From: Mermis nigrescens
Taxonomy: Eukaryota; Nematoda; Enoplea; Mermithida; Mermithidae
Direction: 5' to 3'
Length of the DNA: 64,000 bases
Assembly (NCBI GenBank): GCA_036768485.1
Contig: JAVLUZ010000507.1
Span: forward strand, 1,745,579-1,809,578
Part shown: piece after piece, positions 22,879-33,728 of the stretch
Layout: every line of letters begins with the position of its first letter
Numbering within the stretch: position 1 is the stretch's first letter
The notes under the pieces: generated by a model
Seen by the model: the letters and a program-made list of their open reading frames with translations, nothing else
Database searches by the model: none
Told to the model about the DNA's origin: nothing
Position numbers and translations under genes: made by a program

Positions 22879-23097
22879 CATACGTGGGCAGCACAAACAT
22901 TCTGGGTGATTGCAAGACTTTTCAAAGGTCAAAAAATGGTCGTAAAAATGGTGTATGAAAAAACACCATTTTTCAACATTTCTCATCGAGCACTATCTAT
23001 TGGCATCAAAAAATTAGCGAGAAAAAAAATTTTCAAAAATAGAATTGGGGCAGTATTTTGGTTTCTGGTGGAAGTGCATACCCCACGCCCAGGTGTG
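22879..23097 (+). mobile_element. MITE family A copy with exact duplication
   Basis: It is flanked by GTCACAAG on both sides (22871-22878, 23098-23105), from CATACGTGGGCAGC to CACGCCCAGGTGTG. Confidence 0.93.
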
Positions 23098-23739
23098 GTC
23101 ACAAGTACCTAAATACACATGTAGCTTCAGCTGAGCTTTGGACTCCACCTGATGTGGCCGCACATGGGCAGCAACCGGATTCTTGATGGGACAAAAATCA
23201 TTTAAAACGCCAAATATACCCTAGTGTAGTCTAGTTTTAAAAATGACTTTTGACGGTGTTACACCATCGAGGCTCTCCAGAATTTGGCTGCCGATGTACG
23301 ATTCTGACTGGATATGCAAAAACCTTGCTTTACTTTTTGAGGTTGGTGGTATGCATCATAAAACGCCTGCCTTACAATTCTTATACCCCATGTAGGGTAT
23401 GCAAGTACATAAACATATACATACCTTACCGTTTTAGCGTTACGCCATCATAGTTCAATCAGATTAACGCTGAATTATGTTCAATTGTAGCCATACATGG
23501 GCAGCGACTAAATTTTGGAAGGTCTGGGTGGTGCAAAACTGGCAAAGTTGAAGATTCGGTTCCAATTTTTCGGGGGTCTACGGATTCTCGGGGATTGTTA
23601 AACCTGTGCCAATCAAAAAGCAAACAAGATTGAAGTCCACTCACTGATTTCTTAACTCAAATCCCAATCAGCTGCATCCACCAAGAGAAGTCAATAATTA
23701 TAAAAGAACACAAATTCCTTAGTTTATCCAGTTTTCCAG
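23098..23739. other. Gene-free stretch with a family H-like fragment
   Basis: The sequence CATACATGGGCAGCGACTAA at 23493-23512 starts a family H-like fragment. Nothing coding is recognised. Confidence 0.4.
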
Positions 23740-23903
23740 AGGCACGTAGCTCTGGGGGGAATGGAAGGGTCCGGCGGACCAGACCCCCCAAACTTCAGAA
23801 AAATCGGACTTTTGAAACGTTATTTTTGTGCTATTTTTGGGCTGAGTCCGCCAAAAATTGGTATTGGTCCCCCTAAATAGGACGGCCAGCTACGTGCGCC
23901 TGG
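23740..23903. mobile_element. MITE family B copy with exact duplication
   Basis: It is flanked by TTTTCCAG (23732-23739, 23904-23911), from AGGCACGTAGCTC to AGCTACGTGCGCCTGG. At 164 bp it is the uninterrupted length of the family. Confidence 0.9.
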
Positions 23904-25702
23904 TTTTCCAGACCATTCGATAGAGGTTGACGATTTGAAAAGAATAGAATTTCTCTAAATAATTTTTGTCCCATATTTTATCTTCTAAAAAATTTTTGCA
24001 CCTCGGCTTAATCAATGAATGCGTTTTTCGTGAAAAATTTTCTAATAGAATGAACAACATTAATTCAAATTTCAAAACTTCAAAACTAAGCAAAAACATT
24101 AAGCAAATAAGAGAGGGGCCTAAAAAGATCGAAGTGATTAATGGGTACAGAAATCGATTAAAGTAGGTTGTACATAAGTATGTACTTACAGTTGCGAGTT
24201 TGTATTAATGTCAAGCTGTTTATAAACAAAGCCTCCTCAGCATACACATATTAACAAGAACTTGCAGACATTTGTTACTAAAATTATCACACATAAGCAA
24301 TCCTCATCATCTCGAATTATCAAACGCTTTTGTAGGTCTATTATTAGCCGCATTTCAAACGGTCATAAGCGTGTTTATTCGAAACATAAGCCTGAAAAAG
24401 CAAATAAGAAACTTTGAATTAAATTTTCAAAATTTCTACTTTTCCATGCATGTTGAATACCAATGGATAGAGCTAAAAAAGCAGTCGTTCCCGCCCCTAC
24501 CATAAGCAGGACAACAGATTTTTTTATCCGAAACGAGTGCTAAAAATTAAGATTTTTCCCTGAAACAGATGTTAAAATCTTGTTCAAAAATGCTTTAGAA
24601 ACATATTTTTTGCTTTTTGGGATTCTTAGGAAAAGTATGGATAAATTTTATTTCGGAGGGGGCAATTACCAATTTGCCTCCGGCTAAGGGCCTGAGAAGA
24701 GAAGGTATACTACCGTTATTGTATTATTTATATTAATACAGATGGATATAGGTTTAATTGAGTTATACATACATGCAGGCCTCGTATCTAGCATCCAGAT
24801 AAGCGGGAGGGGGCGATTCAAACTTAATCGGCTAATACGTTAGAAATTCCATAGGTTAAGCTAGTAAAAACCGCATTTTTTGACGTTTTTAAAAATACTA
24901 TGTCCATTAAGCACACAAAATTCGAATTTTCAAAAAACAATTTTCTTCCTCTAAATAGGTTCTGAAAAGTGTAATTCTTGCTTGCGCTTGAGGCAAAGCT
25001 ATAGAAAATACTTCACATATGACGCGAAGCGCATAAAATTTGACGATTTTTGGGCAAACAGACGAATTTTTTTCATCTTTCCGTGCATTATCCTACCTGC
25101 CTAATTTTTTTACGCTTAAGGGGAGGGCCGCCACCGCCCCCTCAAATACGGCCCTGCATATATGTGTATAGTACATGCAACAAGGGATAGGGAACCCAAA
25201 TCAATTTCAGTCAATCTTCATACCAAAACTTTGAGATTTTTTTAGGTTATTTTCAGGTGTTTTTTTAGTGCTTTTAGGTCATTTTCAGGTGCTTTTTTGA
25301 CATTTTTATCTAAATATTGAAGCCCCCAAAATAGCTTAATGCTCTCACTGCCAATATTACATGTCAGATATGTATGTTATTTTCTGTTACTTTTACGTTT
25401 GGCATTTAGTTTATTTTAAAGAATAATCTTTTATAGTTTACTGTTATTTATATGTAGCGTAGTGCCGTGCCACTGTTGTAATTGTTTGTTTTAGGTAGTT
25501 TGCTAATAGAATGTATAAGTTTATCCAGTTACATATCATACCTGATACTGCACCAACAATCTAGACCATAGTCCGCTAAAGACAATCCATGAAGCGTGTA
25601 GTTCAAATGCTAGATGTGCTGCGGGTCCGTTGATTTTCTATAACAAAATTCAGTCATTTTACTTAACAAACATCGATTAAGAAGAGTAGGACGCTATGCA
25701 AC
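23904..25702. other. Gene-free stretch
   Basis: Several short ORFs (23890-24505) give Phe/Leu/Lys-rich products with no known motif. A GACGCGAAGCGCAT hairpin-like motif is at 25021-25034. Confidence 0.4.
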
Positions 25703-25958
25703 CATAGGTGGGCAGCACCAAAATTCTGGGGGATGAAAAATTTCTGGAGGGGGTGAAAAAATTTTTAAAGGTCAAAAATGGTCTTAAAAGTGGTCGTATG
25801 GCGAAAAAACACCATTTTTCGACGTTTCTCATCGAACACTATCCAATGGCATCAAAAAATTGCTAAAAAGCAAAAAAAATTTCTGGGGGTTTTTGATTCC
25901 TGGGAAGGGTACTTCAACTTCTGGGGTGCATACCCCCAAACCCCCACGCCCATGTGTG
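25703..25958 (+). mobile_element. MITE family A copy with exact duplication
   Basis: It is flanked by TATGCAAC (25695-25702, 25959-25966), from CATAGGTGGGCAGC to CACGCCCATGTGTG. Confidence 0.94.
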
Positions 25959-26065
25959 TATGCAACGATCTCGTCGATTTACATTGTAAAAAATACTTTC
26001 GAAATTCTACTAAATCTTTTTTACTATAAACAGGTAATGGATCGTCCAATTCTTGTATATATAAT

Positions 26066-26285
26066 CATACATGTAACAGAGGGGATGGGGGATCCCCCCC
26101 AAGGTCGGACGTACCCCCATCCCCCCTAAGCCAGAAAAGTTTTGACCACTCCCATTTTTGTAAAATATCTAATTTTTGGACTGTTTTTAGACGTTTTATG
26201 GCCTATTTTACCAAAAATTGGAGGTCATATACCCCTCCCCCTGAAAATGGCCGGGACCCCCAAAATTTGAGCTGTTACATGTATG
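26066..26285. mobile_element. Family E element
   Basis: Inverted ends CATACATGTAACAG and GCTGTTACATGTATG enclose 220 bp. Flanks TATATAAT and TAAGTAAT match at 6 of 8. G-rich left and C-rich right halves allow folding. Confidence 0.7.
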
Positions 26286-27065
26286 TAAGTAATGATAGTA
26301 AATATTGAACGATTGAGTTGAATTTAATGACATCCACATTAATCAACAGCACGCGCTAACGTAGAAAAAATTTATTTATTTATATAAAACAGTCGAAAAT
26401 GAACAAAGTTCAAAAAATTTGTAATATTTCGGAAAAACCTTGCACCAAAATTATTTCAAATTGAGGAATGCAAGGTAAGACAGAGGAAAAAACCGCTATT
26501 TAGCTTGTTAAGGCGACTTTTTGAACCTATATATTTGCGGCTATTTTAAAAAATGTAGGGATACTGCCTTTTTCAAAATATCTTTTATACACAGATTTGA
26601 TCGCATTTGAGGCGAAAGAATGAAAGGCAATAAATAAAATATCGAATTGACCAAAACGCATAATTAATGTGGTGAAAAGCAGACATGTTCTTGTAGGGCG
26701 GGGTGGTTAGGGGTTTGAACCCCCATAATAGCAACTGACCCCCAGAATATTCGATTTTTCAAGTTTACAAAAATTTCCAAAAATTTGTAAAAAAGGTGCT
26801 TTTAAAGGGTGTTTAGCTATCTACTTGCTCAAAAGTCTCAAATTTTCGGCTTTCACTTTTTGACTATATTTTGTTCAATCTACTTGATCTTCAACTTTTT
26901 TCGAAATTTTTTTGTTTTAATTTGCTAAAAAGGACGAGCATTGTCCGAAACATCAAAGAACAAGGTTTTTCACGCGTACCCATCCTTTTTTAGCCCCAAA
27001 AAGACTCTTTTTTAAACTTTTTTGGGCCTGACCCCCCAAAATTCTCATGCTGTACATACATACAT
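26286..27065. repeat. AT-rich stretch and dispersed repeat, no gene
   Basis: From about 26700 to 27060 it matches the repeat at 20577 (AAAATTCTCATGCTGTACAT at its end). The rest is unrecognised. Confidence 0.45.
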
Positions 27066-29635
27066 AGTGAAAAGTGCAACACTTTCAAATTATCTTTCCC
27101 TTTCAACCATAGGTGGGCAGCACCGAAATTCTTGGGGGGGGGGTAGAAAAAACTTTCAAAGGTGAAAAAATGGTCTTAAAAGTGGTCGTATGGCGAAAAC
27201 ACCATTTTTCGACGTTTCTCATCAAGCACTATCCAATGGCATCAAAAAATCGCTAAAAAACACAAAAAATTCAAAAATTGAATTATGGGGGTATTTTAAT
27301 TTCTGGGGAAGGGGTGTATTCCAACTTTTGGGGGTTGCATACCCCCAACCACACATGGGTGTGGGGGTATGAACCCCCTTAGAAGTTGAAATACCCCCCA
27401 GAAATCAAAATACCCCCCAGAATTCAAATTTTGAAATTTTTTTGCTTTTTTAGTGATTTTTTGATGCCATTGGATAGTGCTCGATGAGAAAACGTCGAAC
27501 AATGGTGCTTTTTCGCCATACGACCACTTTTAAGACCATTTTTTGACCATTGAAAATTTTTTCATCCCCCAGGTGCTGCCCACCTATGCCCCCCAACCCC
27601 TCCACTCCCCCTTCGAAAAATTGTTAGGGAGAATTCATACAAATTGACTTACCTAGCAAAATTAGTTACACTTAGAGAGTACAAAGTGCTGCTTCTATCA
27701 AATCTTTTAAGCAGGAGCCACTGTCTGACGGATGAATCCAAATTACTGACGATAATGCAGGGCGCTAAAGGGATCTATAAAGTAAAGAATGGTAAATAAG
27801 CCGAGTAATGATGGTATAACGAGAAAATATGAAAGAGGAATGAAATAGCAAATTTCAGAGTTGTTTAAAATTAAATAAAATAGATTACGATAGAAATATT
27901 CCATCTGAAAGTTTAAATGCAGGCTTTGAAGGAAAATTTTCCTTACATATACTTTTACAAAGCAGATGAATAATACAAAACGAGTTGTAAATATTCATAA
28001 TTTAAAATCATTCTAAACAAGATTAAGACCTATTCATTCGCGGTTTTATGCTTAAACTACACAAAATAAGATTTTAGTGCACCCTTTAAATGCTGCCAAT
28101 AAAATCTAGATCGGGTATGAATACAAATGGCTAGGAGAAACTGATAATTTTCATTTTTTAATTTTTTCACATATAAAGGCCGTACGTGCTCCGTTTTTAT
28201 GGGCAGGTGTCAACGTATTACACTAGCAACACAATATAAATATGTACCTAGCCTTGAAAAATCGAAAGATACCTACGTACCTACGTATATGTATACCTAC
28301 AGGCCCGTATCCAGAAGATTAGGGGGCCAGGCCCCCCCCCCTCAGATGAAATTTTAGAATGATTTTTTCCTTTCACCCTTGCTTTTCTTAGCAAAAAATC
28401 ACAAAAATTTTTGACTCTTCGCGCCGAATTTCACAATTAGGTATTGTATACTTAATCCCAAACGCGAGATGGAATTACTTAATATTTAATCTTTATACAA
28501 TCTAAAGCACATCTATATGTCTTCTGTTTCTCGCAGATTTTACGCAGAGAATGAGATCCACGCAAGAAGCGAGAATGTTAGACATTTTTGTGAATGATAA
28601 AAAATTTTAGTGCTGAAGTTTGACTATTTTTAGACTGATATCAGAACCTAAATTCGGCTGATTTTTTGAAAATTTCAACTTTACGATTCAACTTTAAGGT
28701 GCTTTTTACCCCAAATTTTCTAGGGGCTCTGCCTCGGACCCTGCTGAGGGGCGCTTCAGCGCACCACCTCATATCTCGAAGAGAGGGTCCCTTGAATTCT
28801 AGCCATATTTAAGGAATCTGGATAGCAAAATTTATAAAGTCTGCAGCTCTCGTGGTCTTAAAATGTTTTTCTATCCACTGTTTGGTCCCCTTTATGTTTT
28901 CAAAAGACCTGTTCTGCCCCCTCGAAACAAAATCGTGGATACGGGCATGCAGGTATATGTACGTAGGATAAAAAGTTTAGGTGTCAAAAGGCCCAGAAAA
29001 CAGCGATTAACCAACGTCCTGCCCAAAGCAACACACTCCTTAGGGAGAAAACCTAATTTTGTCAAAAAACGTGAAAAAATTTGACCATCCAGCATTCCTA
29101 CTTAACTGCTACATATGTTAGCCTGATTTTTCTGCATGTTTTTGACGTCTTACTTTTTAAAAATTCGATCATCAGCCTGGAGCAGAACATCGTTTGCCAG
29201 AATTAAGACTCCATGAAATTCGGCAAATTTTCACCATCGTCCTGGCAGCACAGATGGCGCGAAAGTCTGGACACCCAGATTCCGGCGGATTACCTCCTCC
29301 CCCGAATGAGGATGACCCCTCCTGAAATCAACAGACCACCAGAATTGAATTTTCGGTGCTATTTTTGGCGATTTTTCCCATCACCCTCCCCCGTAATTTA
29401 GACTATATGTGCCTGGTAGCCGACCAGAATTCAGTGTTTCGCAATCCTTTTTCTTAAATTTGCTGATAGGGTTGTAGTACGGGCAGGATGGGACGCAGAT
29501 CAGCTCGTTGATCGGCCATTATCACGAATGGAGCGAACAGAATAGCGCAGCCGACCACACTAGACGCATAGCGAATCCGTAAGCGGAATTGGACGAGTTA
29601 CAGTAATGCGTATTCCAATTCGAATTTGAAAGTTG
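27066..29635 (-). repeat. Inverted-copy unit, arm 2
   Basis: Reverse complement of 14467-16852. It starts TAGTGAAAAGTGCAAC and ends CCAATTCGAATTTGAAAG. It is interrupted by a family A inverted dimer (27108-27588) but lacks the 15678-15937 MITE. The ORF at 28863-29084 (plus) matches the arm 1 minus ORF (KSLGVKRPRKQRLTN, then GRKPNFVKKREKI). Confidence 0.85.
27108..27588. mobile_element. Inverted dimer of MITE family A
   Basis: Outer ends CATAGGTGGGCAGCACC and GGTGCTGCCCACCTATG enclose two copies meeting at about 27350 (CACACATGGGTGTGGGG). The flanks inside arm 2 do not show a clear 8-bp duplication. Confidence 0.82.
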
Positions 29636-29689
29636 GGGAAAAAGGGTTCGATGAAATGGAACAGACTTTTTTCTATAATTATGCTTTAA

Positions 29690-30085
29690 CTGTGCCCTGA
29701 CCTTAGCGTTACAGATCCTAGTTTATTTTGTTTCTATACACCCAACATTGCGTTATTCGCACAAGTGTAAAGTTTACACTGAGAAGCACTTTTCCGCCCA
29801 GAGCATTGGGTATCAAACAATTTGCGGAATGCCATTTTTTTGAATATGTGACATTAAAATTTCTTTACACTCAATGATTGTTGCACAAAAGTGTAAAGTA
29901 TACGGGTTTTTCACTGTTAGCGTGTCCTACAGCTTATCTAGCTCAATTCTGGTTTCTGTGCAGTCCAATTGGTTTTATAATGTAGAGGGCTACAATATCT
30001 CAAACATAAAATTTTTTTCTTTTAACGTAATATTTCTTGATCTGTGATCATTTTAGCGTAAAGAGTTCGAGACGAAAAAAGAAAT
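29690..30085 (+). repeat. Third copy of the 13680-14465 tandem unit
   Basis: It shares CCTGACCTTAGCGTTACAG, GTGTAAAGTTTACACTG and GTTCGAGACGAAAA with the units at 13680-14465, in the same orientation although the adjoining arm is inverted. Confidence 0.75.
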
Positions 30086-30164
30086 TTTTCCAGCTGCTTG
30101 CACCCCCATTTTGGCGCTGTCCACCTATGGATATATGGCCTGAATTAATAAATAAAAGAAGGGA

Positions 30165-30725
30165 ACTAGCAAAGAAAAATGCTCCGATGGAACAAAAAAG
30201 GTAAATATATTTGAATTTCTTCATTGCTTCTGCGCATATAGGGAAAATTTCCCTATATGCGCAGAAGCATATAGAATATGCTAAACAGTTAGACTTCCCT
30301 AAACAACGCAAAAATCGAAGTATATTTTGCGGCCTGTGAAAAATGAGGTGTAGTCACAAAGCTTATTTAAGTGTTTCGCAAAAGAGCATTGAAGACACTT
30401 TCATGACTATTAAATAATCAATGTATTACTTATTTAACGAAATCTTTACCTTCCACAATGCTCTGGAGTAAAAGATAAAAGTGTAAACTTTACACCTACA
30501 TGGCCAACTCAATAGTTTTCTTGAAAAACCATAAAAAATTTCTTAAAATTTTCCAAAATAAAGTAATCAAAATACTCGCCATCATAATTGAAATTACTAC
30601 GGAAAATCTGCAGAAACGCGCATAGGCCGCAGAATATACTTCGATTTTTGTGTTGTCAAGGGGAAGCCTAACTGTTTAGCACATTCCTATTGCTTCTGCG
30701 CATGTGAGAATTTTCCTAGTACACT
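30165..30725. mobile_element. Relative of the 43109 TIR element, rearranged
   Basis: It starts ACTAGCAAAGAAAAATGCTC, followed by CGATGGAACAAAAA as in 43109. A second arm at about 30655-30720 repeats GCCTAACTGTTTAGCACAT and GCTTCTGCGCAT. Boundaries are approximate. Confidence 0.5.
30225..30269. repeat. Perfect 45-bp palindrome
   Basis: Arms of 22 bases (TGCTTCTGCGCATATAGGGAAA and its exact complement) surround a single A; the arm sequence is given here at positions 30225-30246. It lies inside the 30165-30725 element. Confidence 0.9.
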
Positions 30726-30729
30726 TATA

Positions 30730-31365
30730 CCCCGTCTTTGTACATGTACAAAGATTTTTGGGAAGACCAAAATTGCACAAAATGTCTGAAATCCGCAAAA
30801 ATTTTTCGGCGCTTCGCGCCAAACTAAGTAATTATGTGTCCTTTATATCTTTATAATGGCAGAAATTGCATTTCAAAAGGAAGAATGTCAAACTTTTTAG
30901 CACTTCGCGCCGTTTCAAGACAATTCTTAGTGATTTTAGCCGTTAGACACCCGGAAATCAACTAAAATACACTACCAAAAGTCGAACAACTCTGTTTTTA
31001 CTACACTAAAATCGCTAATGTACCATATTATAGTACCCAAACATTTGTGTGTACAAAATGTACAAAGATTTTTGGGAAGACAAAAACTGTAAAAAAGGTT
31101 TGAAATTCCCGAAAATCTTCGGCGCTCCGCGCCGAAATGAGTAATTGTTTGTCATATTTATCTTTAAAATGGCAGAATTTGCATTTAAAATGGAAAAATG
31201 TCAATCTTGAGACAATTTTTAGTAATTTTTGACGTCAAAAACCTAGAAATTAGCTGAAATACACTACCAAAGATCGAACACCCTGTTTTCCCCACACTAA
31301 AATCGCTGTATAGTACACAAAAATTTGGATGTACAAAATAACGGACCTTGTACAAAAGAAACTGT
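30730..31365. mobile_element. GTACATGTAC-family copy, two units
   Basis: It starts CCGTCTTTGTACATGTAC and ends GGACCTTGTACAAAAGAAAC. Hairpins GGCGCTTCGCGCC (30807) and GGCGCTCCGCGCC (31120) occur at equivalent places in the two ~330-bp units. Confidence 0.75.
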
Positions 31366-31525
31366 TTCGACCCCAGAATTTGGCTGCCTCCCATTTATCG
31401 TCCTGGACCTTCCGAGAATCTGAGAGATCCTCAAACATCGAAAGATGCTCCAGAATCGAATTTCTAGTGATTTCGCCTCATCGAACCCTCAGACTGCCCA
31501 TGTAAACTGTCGACGGGAATGAAAC

Positions 31526-31896
31526 CATAGGTGGGCGGCACCAAAATTCTGGGGGTACAAGATTTTTTAGGTCAATAACTGGTCTTAAAAATAGTATTAT
31601 GGCGAAAAAAGCAACATTTTTCAGCATTTCTTATCGAGCACTGTCCATTTGCATTAAAAAATCGCGAGAAAAAGAAAAACTTTCAAAAGTTGAATTCTGG
31701 GGGTATTCGGCTATTCAGTAAAGCGCACATCAGGATTCAATTTGTTTGTTTTTTCGCAATTTTTTGATGCCAATGAATAGTGCTCGATGAGAAACGTTGA
31801 AAAATGGTGTTTTTTCGCCGTACCATTTTTAGGGCCATTTTTTGACCTTTGGAAAAATTTTGCACCCCCCCAGAACTTTGGAGCCGCCCACCTTTG
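31526..31896. mobile_element. Inverted dimer of MITE family A, partly deleted
   Basis: Outer ends CATAGGTGGGCGGCACC and GCCGCCCACCTTTG enclose two shortened copies facing each other at about 31735. Confidence 0.72.
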
Positions 31897-32191
31897 GTGG
31901 CATGACATACATTCGGTCGATGGCTCGCTTAGTATAAAGTGGATTTTGTTTTTTGATATTTCTCAAGATCACTGTTGTACGAAATTTTACCATCATACGG
32001 ACAAAGCAGTACCTATAAGTTTCAGATCATTTATCTTGATAGCTTTTATTAGTGCGAAATAATCCATAGCTGACTCAAACTCAGTTGGTGATCGTGAAAG
32101 ATACGGCATAGTTTGATTGAATGAGCTTGGTGGAGAAAACAAAGAATTGTAAGATCAATTTTGGACGAATAATAACTGATTAGGTACCTAC
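31897..32191. other. Gene-free stretch
   Basis: ORFs run across MITE borders and are not credible. No other feature is seen. Confidence 0.35.
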
Positions 32192-32418
32192 AACACGTGG
32201 GTGCGGGGGGGGTTGCACCCCCGGATACCAAAATATCCCCACCAGAACTCAATTTTCGAAATTTTAGTTTTTCGCAATTTTTTGATGTCAATGAATAGTG
32301 AGTGCTCGATGAGAAACGTTGAAAATGGTGTTTTTTGCCATACCACCATTTTTAAGGCAATGTTTTTAACCTTTGAAAAATATCGCACCCTTCAGAATTT
32401 TGGTGCTGCCCACCTATA
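32192..32418 (-). mobile_element. MITE family A copy, degenerate ends
   Basis: It runs from ACACGTGGGTGCGGG to GCTGCCCACCTATA. CCTACA occurs on both sides as a possible remnant of the duplication. Confidence 0.75.
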
Positions 32419-32614
32419 CCTACATATAAGAAATGGATTATTTCGTACCAGATAAAACTTATCATGAAAGCTTCAAACTTTGATATTTCGTCCATACGAT
32501 AGTATAATTTCGTCAAACTTGAGAAAAATAAACAATCAAAACCCAACTCAGGTACATACATGAGTCACTGTCATTTTTGCATATGCTTGTATTTCACGTC
32601 TTTCCCACATTCTT

Positions 32615-32825
32615 ACGTGTAGCGGGGGGTCGGGGTCCCCCCACCCAAATTTGATCGTCCCTCCATCACCAGAAAAGTTTTGACTCCCCCGATTTTTGGA
32701 AAAAATTGATTTTTTTCGGACCATTTTCAGGTGTTTTTGACCAGAAAATTATAGGCGATTTACCCTTCCTCTTCCAAAATGGTCAAGGGACCCCCTAATC
32801 AAAATTTCGAGCCGCTACATGTATG
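32615..32825. mobile_element. Family E element, degenerate left end
   Basis: It runs from TTACGTGTAGCGGGGGG to GCCGCTACATGTATG, with the GACCATTTTCAGGTGTTTTT block of the family. Confidence 0.55.
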
Positions 32826-33038
32826 CCCACATTGGTTGTAATTAAGTAGCACCTAGCTACATTACATTGAACGAGGTGTTTCTGTAATCTGTTCTGTGCA
32901 CGAAATAGACTGATAAGCTCACAAAGGTAAAAAATCTTCGAGCTGTCTTTACTTTTTAACAAACAACTGACGAACGAAAAAGCTTGTGTCTTATGATAGT
33001 CACAACACAAGCATGCGTGGGCTTGCAGGGTATGCACC

Positions 33039-33314
33039 ATAGGTCGGCGGCACTAAAATTCATACCCCAAACCCCCCCACGCCCAGGTATGGTATGCACC
33101 CCCAGAGGTTCGAATACCCCTAGAAACCAAAATACCCCCAGAATTCAATTTTCGAAATTTTTTGTTTATTTCGCAATTTTTTGATGCCAATGGATAGTGC
33201 TCGATGAGAAACGTTGAAAAATGATGTTTTTTCGTCCTACCACCACCATTTTTAAGACCTTTTTTGACCTTTAAAAAATCTTGCAGCCCCCAGAATTTTT
33301 GTGCTGCCCACCTA
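33039..33314. repeat. MITE family A pieces downstream of MRPS11
   Basis: A 50-bp derivative keeping only both ends (33039-33089, CATAGGTCGGCGGC to CACGCCCAGGTATG) is followed by a minus-oriented copy lacking its left tip (to GCTGCCCACCTATG at about 33314). Confidence 0.65.
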
Positions 33315-33557
33315 TGGTCACAATGAGCGCCATCGTAATAATCACACATAGGCCAGGGGGACCTCTGGTGGACCCCAGAATACGAAAGAACCCAACCATT
33401 TTTGATAACAATGGATAGCATAGAGCTCGATGAGAAATACCGAAAAATGGTGGTTTTTGTATCGGCCATAATTTATCGAATTTTGTTGACCTAAAACATT
33501 TTTGAACCCCTCCCAGAATATGATCGTCGCCCGCCCATGCCCACGTATGAAAATAAT

Positions 33558-33728
33558 TTAGACATGACGAGGACCACGAGCTCTTGGGCCTTTTTCGGGC
33601 AGCACTGTAAAGTCTGTAATAGAAACAATGTTCACGCCAGCCATCGACATTCCTTTCATCGCCGTCATACGCCCCGGTCCCAAGCCCTGCACAACACATC
33701 GTACATTTTCGTAGCCTCGACGCAGAGC
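33558..33728 (-). CDS. MRPS11: MRPS11 coding exon 3 (C-terminal uS11 signature and stop)
   Basis: This exon encodes 56 aa plus a TAA stop (33560-33558). It follows the acceptor TTTTTAG at 33729-33730. It reads ALRRGYENVRCVVQ, then GLGPGRMTAMKGMSMAG and NIVSITDFTVLPEKGPRARG. The GLGPGR motif, the 'xxGxxMxGxxIxSITDxT' stretch and the basic C-terminus are the classic end of bacterial/mitochondrial S11. A different reading frame over the same bases gives a longer but meaningless ORF that runs into flanking MITE sequence. Confidence 0.95.
   Translation of the reverse strand, partial: ALRRGYENVRCVVQGLGPGRMTAMKGMSMAGVNIVSITDFTVLPEKGPRARGPRHV

Noticed and set aside
33271..33699. 142-codon minus-strand ORF over MRPS11 exon 3
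   Set aside because: It overlaps the exon in a different frame and continues into MITE sequence; the S11 frame is clearly the real one.
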